From Hwanghaeella sp964350445 (GTDB lineage Bacteria; Pseudomonadota; Alphaproteobacteria; UBA8366; Aestuariispiraceae), in contig CAYGKA010000004.1 of the NCBI GenBank assembly GCA_964350445.1, positions 62,001-126,000 of the forward strand: a stretch of 64,000 nt of DNA, written 5' to 3'. Of this stretch, positions 1 through 8,325 are shown piece by piece (positions within the stretch are counted from its first letter, which is position 1; each line of letters opens with the position of its first letter). The position numbers were made by a program, and so were the translations under genes. The notes beneath the pieces are model-generated. The model ran no database searches. It saw nothing but the letters and a program-made list of their open reading frames with translations, and was not told where the DNA came from.

Positions 1-174
1 CTGAAGCGGGACAACCACGCCATCGCGGTTCAGATCGCCGAAATCCCGGAGCATATTCGCGGTTACGGCCACGTGAAGGAAAAACATATCGCCGACGCCA
101 AGGCGAACGAGACGGCGCTGCTTTCCCAGTTCAAGCAGCCGCCGAAACCGGACGCCAAGAACGCCGCTGAGTAA
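1..174 (+). CDS. Indolepyruvate ferredoxin oxidoreductase, C-terminal end (partial)
   Basis: The window opens inside a reading frame that runs 57 codons to a TAA stop. The residual peptide carries the pattern 'AEIPEHIRGYGHVKEKH' followed by 'LLSQFKQP', which resembles the extreme C-terminus of the large fused indolepyruvate ferredoxin oxidoreductases of proteobacteria. These are thiamine-diphosphate, iron-sulfur enzymes that oxidatively decarboxylate arylpyruvates to aryl-CoA in aromatic amino acid degradation. No catalytic part lies in the window, so the call rests only on tail similarity recalled from the family. A strong terminator follows about 20 bases after the stop. Confidence 0.65.
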   Translation: MKRDNHAIAVQIAEIPEHIRGYGHVKEKHIADAKANETALLSQFKQPPKPDAKNAAE

Positions 175-193
175 ATACGACACCGCCAAATGC

Positions 194-226
194 AAAAGGG
201 GCCACAGTGTGGCCCCTTTTTCTTTT
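194..226 (+). terminator. Strong intrinsic terminator, probably bidirectional
   Basis: A perfect 12-bp stem, AAAAGGGGCCAC (194-205) against GTGGCCCCTTTT (209-220) with a 3-nt loop, is followed by TCTTTT. The A-tract on the left lets it serve the convergent minus-strand GGDEF/EAL gene that ends at 249 as well as the plus-strand gene ending at 174. Confidence 0.92.
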
Positions 227-248
227 ACTTCAGTGTGTTCCAACCGGA

Positions 249-2654
249 CTAAACGTCCGTCTCCTGACCTCCTGCAACGGCCCCGTGCTGGACCGGCACG
301 GCAGTGCCATTCGCCCAGGGGGACGACTTGCAGAATTCGAGGAACTTATCGAGCGGCATTGGCCGGGCGATGTAGTAGCCCTGTGCAATGGTGCAGCCGA
401 TTTCGCGAAGGCGCAGAAAACTATCCAGGTCCTCTACCCCTTCCGCGGTAACGCTGAGGCCCAGGTTCCGGCCCAGATCGACCGTCGAGCGGACGATGAC
501 GTCATCCTCCCGGCTGTTGGCGAGGTTGAGGACAAAGGATTTGTCGATCTTCAATTCGTCCGCCGGCAAGCGCTTGAGGTAGCTCATCGAGGAATAACCG
601 GTTCCGAAGTCATCGACGGAAACGCTCATCCCCATATCCGACAGGCTGTCCAGGGTGGCGAGCGCTTCTTCCGGCTCGTCCATCAGGGCGCTTTCCGTGA
701 TCTCCAATGTCAGGACCTCCGCCGGGAGGCCCTTGTCGACCAGCAGGCGGCTCAAGATCATGACAATCTCGTTCGTCGCGATATCCTTGGCCGACAGGTT
801 GACGGATAGTTTCAGCTCCAGCCCCTCGGCCCTCCAGGCGGCGCAATCCGTCGTCGCCTGTTCCAGCATCCAGCGGGTCAGGTGCCGGATATTCCCGGTT
901 TGCTCGGCCAGGGGCACGAAAGTATCGGGCGACAGGTTCTTCATATGCGGATGCTGCCAGCGCGACAAAGCCTCCGCCGCGACGACCCTGCCGGTCGCGA
1001 TATCCACCTTCGGCTGGTAGACCAGTTGGAACTGGCCGGTCTCAAGCCCTTTGCGCATTTCGCCCATCAGCATCAGGGCTTCGGGCCGCGGCCTGTCTTC
1101 GACCGGGTCGAAAATATGGGTGGGCTTGCCGGCCAGTCTTGCCTTGTACATGGCAAGTTCTGCGGACATCACAAGGTTTGCGCCGTTTTCCCCGTGTTCT
1201 GGATAGAGCGCCAAGCCAAACCGCAGACTGATATCCACATTGCCTTCACGGGCGGTGATCGGGTGTTCCATGGCGCGGATGAGTGACGTGAGCAGCGCAT
1301 GCCCACCCTGCGCCCATTGCTCGCCGTTCAGGACCAGACCGAACTCGTCGCCACCGATCCTGGCCACCATGTCGTCGTCCGCCACATGACCGCGCAGACG
1401 CTCGGCCACACCCTTGATGATCCGGTCCCCGACCTCGAAGCCGAGCGAGCTGTTCATTTCCTGCACGCGTTCCAAGCCCACGATAACCGCGGCGAAGGGC
1501 TTGTCCGGGCTTGTGGCGGCGCGTTCGTTGACTTGGCGCAGGAATTCCCGGCGGTTCGGCAGGCCGGTCAACGCGTCGTTCCGGGCCTGATGGGAGATGG
1601 TTTCCTCACGGCGTTGAATGTCGGTCATCATCTTGTTGAAGGCTTCCGACAGCGCGCCGAATTCATCCTGTCGGTGATACGGGACCTCCGCACTGTAGTC
1701 CCCTTCCCGGACCCGTCCCGCGGCCGTGGTCAGATCGCGGACCGGACGGGTAATTCCACGCGCCAGAAATACTGCGCCGATCAAGGTGATCACCAGGGCC
1801 GCGACCAACAAGGCCGCCAATTGCAGCAACAGTTCCCGGGTTCGCGCCAGGGCGGGGTCGATCGTCGAGTGAAAGAGCAACGCGACGGAAATCTTGCGCC
1901 CCTCACCATGAATTTCGGTCGCCGTCGTGACGAAGGTGCGTCCCTCCACGTCGACCAGGCTCGGCCCCACCGGCAATGCCTGATTGGCGGCGATATAGCT
2001 TTCCAGCGACTTACGCTCTGCGCCCGTGGCCGTGGACGCGCCAAGCCGCCAAACCCCGTCCTGCTTCATGATAAAGCTGACCCAGGTCGGGAACGGCGCC
2101 AAATTGCGGATTTCAACGGCGAAGGCATCGTCGATTTCCATCGCGAAAGCGATCCAGGCAACCGCGTCCGGCGCCAAGACGGGCAGCAAGACCAAATCGT
2201 ACAGCCTGCCGTCCATCGACACGATGTCGGATGCGACCCCGTCAAGATCGGCGCGCTCCACCAGGTCGACGAACGGAAACGGACGCCCGGCCGCCCCTTC
2301 CCGCGCCGTGTCGATATCGATTTCGCCTTCCAGGGAAACCAGCAGGACCCGATCGGCGGCGACGCGGTCCCGGAAGTTTTCCAGTACCGACCGGCGCGTC
2401 GGTTTATCACCCTGTGCGATGGCGTTCCTGAAAGCGAAGTCGAGCGTAACCGCCGTGGTCGTCTCGGCCATCGCCCTGGTGGTGTTCTCCAGATGCGTCA
2501 GGAAGACCTGCTCGGTCGCGGCCAGTTCAACCCGCAGGTTCTCGATCGCCGAGCTTCGGGTCGAGAAATAGACCGCGATGGCGCTCAAGACCTGGACGGC
2601 AACGAGAATACCGAAGGCGAAGATGATCAGTTTGTATTGGAAACTGACTTTCAT
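249..2654 (-). CDS. Membrane-bound bifunctional diguanylate cyclase/phosphodiesterase (periplasmic sensor-HAMP-GGDEF-EAL)
   Basis: This 801-residue protein should make and/or hydrolyse cyclic di-GMP in response to a periplasmic signal. A first membrane segment (about 8-28) is followed by a periplasmic region of about 240 residues that looks like a dCACHE-type sensor, a second membrane segment (about 275-298), HAMP (about 300-352), GGDEF and EAL domains. The GGDEF motif is intact at about 434-438 (RIGGDEF). The EAL motif is intact at about 561-563, with DDFGTGYSS near 681 and downstream K/E residues (LKIDKSF, TAEGVED), so both activities look possible. The gene starts 16 bases after the stop of the cupredoxin gene, which implies one transcript and suggests that the copper protein and the sensor work together. 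This pairing is an inference. The DDFGTGYSS and GGDEF motifs argue against a degenerate LapD-type receptor. Confidence 0.93.
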   Translation of the reverse strand: MKVSFQYKLIIFAFGILVAVQVLSAIAVYFSTRSSAIENLRVELAATEQVFLTHLENTTRAMAETTTAVTLDFAFRNAIAQGDKPTRRSVLENFRDRVAADRVLLVSLEGEIDIDTAREGAAGRPFPFVDLVERADLDGVASDIVSMDGRLYDLVLLPVLAPDAVAWIAFAMEIDDAFAVEIRNLAPFPTWVSFIMKQDGVWRLGASTATGAERKSLESYIAANQALPVGPSLVDVEGRTFVTTATEIHGEGRKISVALLFHSTIDPALARTRELLLQLAALLVAALVITLIGAVFLARGITRPVRDLTTAAGRVREGDYSAEVPYHRQDEFGALSEAFNKMMTDIQRREETISHQARNDALTGLPNRREFLRQVNERAATSPDKPFAAVIVGLERVQEMNSSLGFEVGDRIIKGVAERLRGHVADDDMVARIGGDEFGLVLNGEQWAQGGHALLTSLIRAMEHPITAREGNVDISLRFGLALYPEHGENGANLVMSAELAMYKARLAGKPTHIFDPVEDRPRPEALMLMGEMRKGLETGQFQLVYQPKVDIATGRVVAAEALSRWQHPHMKNLSPDTFVPLAEQTGNIRHLTRWMLEQATTDCAAWRAEGLELKLSVNLSAKDIATNEIVMILSRLLVDKGLPAEVLTLEITESALMDEPEEALATLDSLSDMGMSVSVDDFGTGYSSMSYLKRLPADELKIDKSFVLNLANSREDDVIVRSTVDLGRNLGLSVTAEGVEDLDSFLRLREIGCTIAQGYYIARPMPLDKFLEFCKSSPWANGTAVPVQHGAVAGGQETDV

Positions 2655-2670
2655 CCAGCGCGCCTGCGGC

Positions 2671-3330
2671 TCAGCGGGAGTAGAGAGATTTTTTTACTTT
2701 ACGCGGCGGCTTCAGATCCAATGTCTCGCGAAGCTCCACCGTCTCTCCGGTAACGGTGATGGTCTTCTCGATGGTCTTCCCCTTCAAGCGGGGATGCCAG
2801 ATCGTAAGCAGATAGTCGCCGTCCGGCACGTCCTGCATCTGCGTCACCCCGTCCTTGCCCGACAGACCGTAGAACGGGGTGTCGGAAACATAGATATAGG
2901 CAAGCATATGGTCGTGAATATTGCACCCAAGCGCGATCAAGCCGGGACTGTCCAACTTAATCGGATCGGTAACGCCGCGCGTCGGTTGCCGGTGCTCGAA
3001 AGCCTTCGCCTTGGAGAAGGAATAGACATGATGCGCAAACGTGTCGCTGTTGCGGAACCGAACATCGCTGTTCACCGGTACTGTCATCACCAAGGGGTCG
3101 AAAGACTGGCGGTACTGATTCACTTCGGCCTCGACCGGCTCGGGAACCCCGGTTCCCTTGCTTTCAGGCGATGTCAGCGTGGCAATGACGTCTTGCACGT
3201 CGGCGCCTTCGCCATCCACGAAAGACAGCGTGACGTCCGCCGCCCATGCGCTGGAGGCAAAGGAAGCCCATGCGCAAAAAGCGCCCATCAAGGACAATGT
3301 CCCGATTGAGTTAGACAGCAACCGCATCAT
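2671..3330 (-). CDS. Periplasmic cupredoxin-like protein (methylamine utilization MauL-like)
   Basis: This 219-residue protein has an N-terminal signal peptide ending near residue 30 (SSAWA-AD). The body looks like a single cupredoxin domain with candidate type-1 copper ligands: a histidine at 100/101 (FAHHVYSF), then Cys136, His139 and Met142 in 'GCNIHDHM'. The spacing C-x2-H-x2-M is compact, as in proteins commonly annotated as methylamine utilization proteins, yet no mau genes are present. It is the first gene of a two-gene unit with the GGDEF/EAL protein downstream. It could carry electrons or bind copper and present it to the sensor domain. The function is not established. Two adjacent ATG codons (3330 and 3327) are equally possible starts. 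Confidence 0.75.
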   Translation of the reverse strand: MMRLLSNSIGTLSLMGAFCAWASFASSAWAADVTLSFVDGEGADVQDVIATLTSPESKGTGVPEPVEAEVNQYRQSFDPLVMTVPVNSDVRFRNSDTFAHHVYSFSKAKAFEHRQPTRGVTDPIKLDSPGLIALGCNIHDHMLAYIYVSDTPFYGLSGKDGVTQMQDVPDGDYLLTIWHPRLKGKTIEKTITVTGETVELRETLDLKPPRKVKKSLYSR

Positions 3331-3468
3331 CGGAATGCCGAAAGCCTCCCATCACCTGAATACAATATAGTACCACAGGCCCTTGGTTTCGACGTAAAAC
3401 GCTAATTTTCAAACTGAGCGGAAGTGAATCACTGTATTTCTACGGAATCAACTTGAATTACTGTCCGG

Positions 3469-3771
3469 TCAAATCATTCCGATTGCGGCCATGTAAGTTT
3501 CAAGCAGCGCTTCTTCTTCCTTGCGCTCGTTCATGTCTTGCTTCCGCATGCGGATAATCTTGCGCATGACCTTCACGTCGAAGCCGGTCCCCTTGGCCTC
3601 TGCGAAGACTTCCTTGATGTCGTCGGCCAGCGCCTGCTTCTCTTCTTCCAGACGCTCGATCCGCTCAATGTAGGAACGAAGCCGTTCGCCGGTTATCCCC
3701 AGCGCTTCAGACCCGGTCGCGGTTTCAATTCCGGTATCGATATCATTCTGCATGGCGCCGGTATCGGACAT
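3469..3771 (-). CDS. gapR: GapR-family nucleoid protein (DUF2312/UPF0335)
   Basis: This 100-residue protein matches the DUF2312 family, which includes GapR of Caulobacter, an essential protein that clamps overtwisted DNA ahead of polymerases and stimulates gyrase and topoisomerase IV. The core is a coiled coil (about 28-60, 'ERIERLEEEKQALADDI') followed by the conserved stretch 'AKGTGFDVKVMRKIIRMRKQD'. The N-terminal 25 residues are acidic and poorly conserved, so an internal Met at codon 7 could also be the start. A ribosome-binding site (GGAGAG) precedes the chosen ATG. It is transcribed alone, divergently from the TAXI binding protein. Confidence 0.9.
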   Translation of the reverse strand: MSDTGAMQNDIDTGIETATGSEALGITGERLRSYIERIERLEEEKQALADDIKEVFAEAKGTGFDVKVMRKIIRMRKQDMNERKEEEALLETYMAAIGMI

Positions 3772-3984
3772 GAAAGACTCTCCATCAATCGATCAAAATA
3801 TGCGTCAGAAAGGCTCGGCAATCGTCGTTGCCGAAGAGGCCGGACCATACAATCCGTGCCCCGCTTTAACAACGCTTGGCGATCCATTACCTTGCCGAAT
3901 ATTGGGAGGCGATGACGGAAAAGTGTCCGCTGCAATCGGATGCGCCGTCGCCGCGGGTTTGCCGTACAAGGAAGGAAGCATCCG

Positions 3985-5022
3985 ATGCCCCTTGGAAGAA
4001 CGCTGAAGCGATTGGGAACCGTGTTGGCTCTGGCCGTCGTTCTGGCGGGCGCCGTGCCGGCAGCGTCGGTTCAAGCCCAGGACGAGCGGGATCATCTCTT
4101 GGCGACCGCGTCCGTCGGCGGGACGTATTTCCCGGTGGGGGTCGCGCTGTCTACCCTGATCAAGATCAAGCTGCTGCCGCGCCAGCGCATCGGCATGACC
4201 GCCGTCAAATCGGCGGGATCTGAGGAAAATGTCCGGCTGCTGCGGGCCGGTAAAGTGCAATTCGCGATCCTTCAGGGCCTGTACGGTTACTATGCACGCC
4301 GCGGCACGGGCCCATTCGAGGCGGACGGCCCGGACGAAAACCTGCGGGCGGTCACCATGTTGTGGCCGAATGTGGAGCATTGGCTGATAAGGAGGGAATT
4401 TCTGGATACCGGCACAATCGACGACGTTCTGGACATGGACGGCGAAGCCTTTTCGCTCGGCCGGCAGAATTCCGGAACGCTGGGCTCCAACAAGATGGTT
4501 CTCGGCAATCTCGGCGTGGCGGATGTCGAGGCCGCCTATGAACTGAGCTATCTGGGCTACGGGCCCAGCGCGAAGGCGCTGGAGGAAGGCAAGATCGCCG
4601 GCATGTCGACCCCGGCAGGCGAACCGGTAAGCGCCGTGACCCGTGTGATGAAGGCCCTGGGGGAACAGGTCGTCCTGCTGGGCTTCAACGATGCGGAAGC
4701 GGCCCTGGCGGACGGCGGATTGGGTCTTTTCAGCCCCTATACGATCGCGGCCGGCACCTATCCGAACCAAACGGAAGACGTCAGAACGATTGCACAGCCC
4801 AACTTCCTGGCCGTCTCCGCCGATCTCGCCGACGAGGACGTCTACATGATCACGCGGACGATCTTCGAAAACCTGGAATACCTGGGCGGAATCCATCGCG
4901 CCATGAAGGCGCTGTCAGCGGAAAACGCGCTGGATGGCCTGCCGCTGCCGCTGCATCCCGGCGCCCAGCGCTATTTCGAGGAGATCGGACTGGAAATTCC
5001 AGCCCATTTGACGACCCGGTAG
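3985..5022 (+). CDS. TAXI-family TRAP transporter solute-binding protein
   Basis: This 345-residue secreted binding protein has an N-terminal signal peptide (hydrophobic segment followed by SVQAQ) and the TAXI-family opening 'ATASVGGTYFPVG'. Later come 'GSEENVRLLRAGKVQFAILQ' and 'SLGRQNSGTLGSNKMVL', typical of this family, which captures small organic acids or amino acids such as glutamate. The ATG at 3985 is preferred over the earlier ATG at 3940 because AAGGAAGG lies 8-15 bases before it and the signal peptide then starts normally. The fused TRAP membrane protein that usually lies beside it is absent, so the protein either serves a remote permease or has a sensory role. Confidence 0.88.
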   Translation: MPLGRTLKRLGTVLALAVVLAGAVPAASVQAQDERDHLLATASVGGTYFPVGVALSTLIKIKLLPRQRIGMTAVKSAGSEENVRLLRAGKVQFAILQGLYGYYARRGTGPFEADGPDENLRAVTMLWPNVEHWLIRREFLDTGTIDDVLDMDGEAFSLGRQNSGTLGSNKMVLGNLGVADVEAAYELSYLGYGPSAKALEEGKIAGMSTPAGEPVSAVTRVMKALGEQVVLLGFNDAEAALADGGLGLFSPYTIAAGTYPNQTEDVRTIAQPNFLAVSADLADEDVYMITRTIFENLEYLGGIHRAMKALSAENALDGLPLPLHPGAQRYFEEIGLEIPAHLTTR

Positions 5023-5092
5023 AGGTTTCCCGCGAGCCGAGTCGAACTGAGTTGGGCCGAGTTCACCCAAGCGGGGCCGGGCCGCGAATGGA

Positions 5093-5401
5093 TCAGTGGG
5101 CCTTCTTGATTTCGTCGGCGAACTTGGACTGCTTCTCGTCCGAGGCTTCTGTCTGGTACTTACCCTTCCATTCGCTGTAGGGCATGCCGTAGACGATTTC
5201 GCGCGCATCCTCCTTGGACAGGTCGATCCCCCTTTCGGCCGCGGCTTCGCCATACCAGCGGCTCAGGCAGTTCCGGCAAAAACCGGTCAGGTTCATCATA
5301 TCGATATTCTGCACGTCCGTCCGGTTGCGCAGGTGGTCGACCAGGGTGCGGAATGCGGCCGCCTCAAGCTCGGTCTGGGTTTTCTGATCGATGTCTTTCA
5401 T
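5093..5401 (-). CDS. DUF1244 domain protein
   Basis: This 102-residue soluble protein corresponds to DUF1244, a small helical family of unknown function common in alpha- and gammaproteobacteria. Its most recognisable segment is 'MNLTGFCRNCLSRWYGEAA' with a CxxC pair, followed by 'EIVYGMPYSEWK'. A clear Shine-Dalgarno (AGGAGAGG) precedes the start. It lies 88 bases downstream of the carboxylate-amine ligase on the same strand and may be read with it. No biochemical role can be given. Confidence 0.85.
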   Translation of the reverse strand: MKDIDQKTQTELEAAAFRTLVDHLRNRTDVQNIDMMNLTGFCRNCLSRWYGEAAAERGIDLSKEDAREIVYGMPYSEWKGKYQTEASDEKQSKFADEIKKAH

Positions 5402-5489
5402 GTCTCAGTCCTCTCCTGCAATTTCTGGCTCAACCACTGACGTGGGGCGCGTCCGGGTTTTTCCAAGCCGCCCGCGCTGGAATTCATCG

Positions 5490-6641
5490 TCAAATATCGC
5501 GGACGGTTTCCTCGATCAGCCAGTCGACGACCCTTTCCAGCGCTTCCTTGTCGCTGGCGCCCTCTGACTTCGCTTCGGTGTAGACCCGGCGCTGATTATG
5601 CGCACTCGTCCCGCGCGTCAGGATCGTGCGGGCATGGGTCGCTTCCGCGACGCAGTCCAGGCGTTCCTGGTCCTCTTTCGTCAGTTCCAGGATCTCTTCG
5701 AGCAGACTGCCGTAATCGACGATCTTCCCGGCCCCGAAATCGACAAGGCCCTTGTCGAAACCGTGCCGTTGGGCGCGCCACCGGTTCTCGTTGATCAGCA
5801 TGTTGTTATAGGTGCGCCAGCGTTGGTTGGTCCGCCGCAGCCGCAGCAACATGGACAGCAGGGAGGCATAGAGCGCCGCGACGGAGATACCGTCATCCAT
5901 ATAGGTGCAAATATCGGCAATCCGCATTTCGATTGTCGGGAAGCGCCAATGCGGCCGGATATCCCACCAGATCTTGGAGGCGTCCTGCAACAGGCCGACG
6001 CGCACCATGGTTTCGATATGGCGGGTATAGTCGCTCCAACTGTCGAAATGTTCCGGCAGACCGGTACGCGGCAATTCATCGAAGATCGAAAGCCGGTAGC
6101 ATTGCAGGCCCGAATCCTGTCCGGCCCAGAAGGGCGAGGATGTCGTCAGCGCCAATAGGTGCGGCAGGAAATAGGAAATCTGTCCCAATAGGTCGAGGCG
6201 CAGGTCGTCATCGTCGATGCCGACATGTACATGCATGCCGCAAATGACCAGACGTTTCGCCACCGTCTGCATGTCGTTGGCAAGGACGTTGTAGCGTTCC
6301 TTGTCGGTATGGTGCAGGTCGCGCCAATTCGCCATCGGATGGGTCGAGGCCGCGATGATGGCGAAGCCCTTTTCGTTCGCCGCCGTCGAAACCGCCCGCC
6401 GCAGCGCCGCCAGTTTCTGGCGCACATCCTTGATGGACCCGGCGACATCGGTCCCGACCTCCACCTGCGCCCGCAGGAATTCCGGCGTGGCGAAGCCGAC
6501 ATCTTCCCCCACGGCCGCGATCACCGCATCAATCACCCCCTGGCTGACATCGCCGTCCTGGGCCAGTTGGCGGGTTTCCGGATCGACGAGGAGATACTCC
6601 TCCTCGATCCCGACCGTGAAGCTGTTGTCATCCGTGCGCAT
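5490..6641 (-). CDS. YbdK-like carboxylate-amine ligase (GCS2 family)
   Basis: This 383-residue enzyme belongs to the glutamate-cysteine ligase type 2 family, ATP-dependent ligases that join a carboxylate to an amine. It opens with 'FTVGIEEEYLLVDPETRQL', the metal and ATP binding strand of the family. It also has 'HVHVGIDDDD' and a C-terminal 'RGTSAHNQRRVY'. E. coli YbdK has weak glutamate-cysteine ligase activity and its true substrate is unknown, so calling this GshA would go too far. It lies 69 bases after the N-formylglutamate amidohydrolase gene on the same strand, which suggests a shared glutamyl or amide substrate. Confidence 0.88.
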   Translation of the reverse strand: MRTDDNSFTVGIEEEYLLVDPETRQLAQDGDVSQGVIDAVIAAVGEDVGFATPEFLRAQVEVGTDVAGSIKDVRQKLAALRRAVSTAANEKGFAIIAASTHPMANWRDLHHTDKERYNVLANDMQTVAKRLVICGMHVHVGIDDDDLRLDLLGQISYFLPHLLALTTSSPFWAGQDSGLQCYRLSIFDELPRTGLPEHFDSWSDYTRHIETMVRVGLLQDASKIWWDIRPHWRFPTIEMRIADICTYMDDGISVAALYASLLSMLLRLRRTNQRWRTYNNMLINENRWRAQRHGFDKGLVDFGAGKIVDYGSLLEEILELTKEDQERLDCVAEATHARTILTRGTSAHNQRRVYTEAKSEGASDKEALERVVDWLIEETVRDI

Positions 6642-6710
6642 GAAACCCGGATAAACCGCCGGGGTGACCCCGTCAACATTCGGTATTGAGGTAGCTGGGC
6701 GCTGCGCCGT

Positions 6711-7541
6711 TCACGCCCGGTGTATCGTGTAGACCTCTGGGTCCGCCAGCACGGCCGTTAGGGCCTTGCCCAGGATGGCGGCGTAGCGCGCCTGGCCCTC
6801 TTCCGTCCCGATCAGATCCTGGCGGACTTCGAAGAGAACATTCGGCAATCCGGCGGGCAGCGCGTGGCGTTCGATCGTGTAGCCATAGGCGTCCATGCCG
6901 GAATAGGGTTTGTTGTCGCCGATGGTCAGGTCCGGGTTCTGGTCCCGCAACACGCTGATCGTCGTCTTGGCCATGCGTTCGTCGCGGTTGTACAGCACGC
7001 CGATATGCCAGGGGCGTTTTACGCCGCGCATCTGGTCGGTGCAGGAATGGACGGATATGACGACCGGCGCTTCCAGGCCAAGCTCGTCCGCGCGGCGGCG
7101 TTTGGCGGCCATCAGACCTTCCGTGGCATAGTGATAGGGCTTGAACAATTCTTCCTGCCGCCGGCGGTGGTCGCCGTCGGTCAGGCCCCGGTTTCCCGGC
7201 ACCACGTAGCCGTCGCTGATTTCACGGATGCTGGTGAAATCGTCTGTCGGCCGGTTCATATCGATCACCAGCCGCGAATACCCGCTGAAGATCGCCGGCA
7301 TGCCCAAAATCGGCGCAAGGCGTTCCGCGACGCCGGCTGCGCCGATATCGTAGGAGATATGGTAGTTCAGGCATGCGGGCGTCAGCCCGAGGCCGTTCAG
7401 CCGGCTGGGCACCTGATTGGAGGCATGATCGCAAACAATGATGCCTGCGGCCTTTCCATCCGGGTTCGTAATATGAAATGCTGGCGGATCGAACGGTGTC
7501 AGTAACGCGTCCGGCTCGACAGCATGTGCTTCAGGGCACAT
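6711..7541 (-). CDS. N-formylglutamate amidohydrolase family protein
   Basis: This protein (276 residues from the ATG at 7541) is of the FGase family (PF05013), zinc hydrolases that release formate or another acyl group from N-acylglutamate-like compounds. Motifs seen include 'VCDHASNQVP' near the N-terminus, 'SRLVIDMNRP', 'VISVHSCTD' and 'LFEVRQDLIG', matching conserved Asp/His/Glu positions. A longer reading from a GTG at 7574 is possible, but the ATG at 7541 has a short GGGAA site and gives the usual length. No hut genes surround it, so a role in histidine degradation is not supported. The partner is the GCS2-type ligase immediately downstream. Confidence 0.85.
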   Translation of the reverse strand: MCPEAHAVEPDALLTPFDPPAFHITNPDGKAAGIIVCDHASNQVPSRLNGLGLTPACLNYHISYDIGAAGVAERLAPILGMPAIFSGYSRLVIDMNRPTDDFTSIREISDGYVVPGNRGLTDGDHRRRQEELFKPYHYATEGLMAAKRRRADELGLEAPVVISVHSCTDQMRGVKRPWHIGVLYNRDERMAKTTISVLRDQNPDLTIGDNKPYSGMDAYGYTIERHALPAGLPNVLFEVRQDLIGTEEGQARYAAILGKALTAVLADPEVYTIHRA

Positions 7542-7650
7542 GAAATTCCCGAGTCGTCTATCCCTGTGATGCACAGAGCGCTACCCTGCGGCTTTCGTAC
7601 TAGATAAGATATTTCCCAGTAATAGTCAGTATAAGCAACCGGAAAGCAGT

Positions 7651-8184
7651 ATGGCCCAGCCCCTGACCGACGCCGAGCGTGAGAAGCTTCGGAAGATCAT
7701 CGGCGTCATGCGCTCCGCCACCATCGAGGGGGAACGCAGGGCAGCCGAGGAAGCCGCCACCCGCCTGGCCGCCGCCAGCGGCATGACGCTGGAAGAGGCG
7801 GCGCAGGAAGCCTTCCTGGAAGAGGACGACGGCCGGATCAACGCCGACGAAAAGGCCGCGCAGCAGCGCGAGGCCGCCCGCTGGGCCGCCAATATGGTCC
7901 GGATGACCGAGGCCTATGAGTCGTCGGAAAAATACCGCTTCATGATGGCGAAGGAAGAGGCGAAACGCCGGGGCCTGAACGAACCGGAAACCGACACCCG
8001 CGCGCGCCGCCTCTCCGGCAACCGCCCGCGGCGGTACATTCCAGGAAAGTCGGACGAATTCCGGTTGATCGCAGGCTTGCTGCGCGACGGCGTCAGTTTG
8101 GAACGGACGGCGGAACTCGTCGGCGTCAGCACGGTGGATGTTGCCCGCGTCTGGCTGCTTACCCGTGGAAACCGGGCCGCATAA
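7651..8184 (+). CDS. Hypothetical protein with DUF2786-like N-terminus and HTH-like C-terminus
   Basis: This 177-residue soluble protein is rich in Ala, Glu and Arg. The first 50 residues ('EREKLRKIIGVMRSAT', then 'AAEEAATRLAAASGMTLEEA') resemble a DUF2786-type helical pair. The last 45 residues ('DEFRLIAGLLRDGVSLERTA' then 'ELVGVSTVDVARVW') read like a helix-turn-helix. A basic patch (RARRLSGNRPRRYIPGK) links the two. It may bind nucleic acid, but this is inferred from shape and composition only. It stands alone between the divergent amidohydrolase and the GntR regulator. Confidence 0.7.
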   Translation: MAQPLTDAEREKLRKIIGVMRSATIEGERRAAEEAATRLAAASGMTLEEAAQEAFLEEDDGRINADEKAAQQREAARWAANMVRMTEAYESSEKYRFMMAKEEAKRRGLNEPETDTRARRLSGNRPRRYIPGKSDEFRLIAGLLRDGVSLERTAELVGVSTVDVARVWLLTRGNRAA

Positions 8185-8276
8185 GATCCCCGCGCCTGTT
8201 TACGAATACCGATTTACCCCGCCCAAACACCTCGATCCCCAAAGCCCGCCGTCCGACGGAACTTGGCTTTCCCAGG

Positions 8277-8299
8277 TTTGGTGATACCATCATACCAAA
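8277..8299. promoter_or_regulatory. Probable operator of the FadR/GntR-family regulator
   Basis: The stretch contains TGGTGATACCA (8279-8289), which fits the TGGT-N3-ACCA pattern bound by FadR-subfamily GntR regulators such as PdhR and LldR. It lies inside a wider palindrome, TTTGGT (8277-8282) against ACCAAA (8294-8299). It ends 27 bases before the regulator's ATG, which suits autoregulation. Confidence 0.65.
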
Positions 8300-8325
8300 A
8301 TCATAAGTGGGAAACGCACTCCTCA

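Noticed and set aside
249..2654. GGDEF/EAL protein as a LapD-type receptor for the LapB-like exporter
   Set aside because: Both catalytic motifs are intact, whereas LapD is degenerate, and the genes are 50 kb apart.
1299..2753. 484-codon plus-strand frame opposite the GGDEF/EAL gene
   Set aside because: It is the antisense shadow of a gene with clear catalytic motifs, with low-complexity Arg/Gln-rich translation.
2671..3330. Possible methylamine utilization locus
   Set aside because: Only one MauL-like cupredoxin is present and no methylamine dehydrogenase subunit, so the pathway is not supported.
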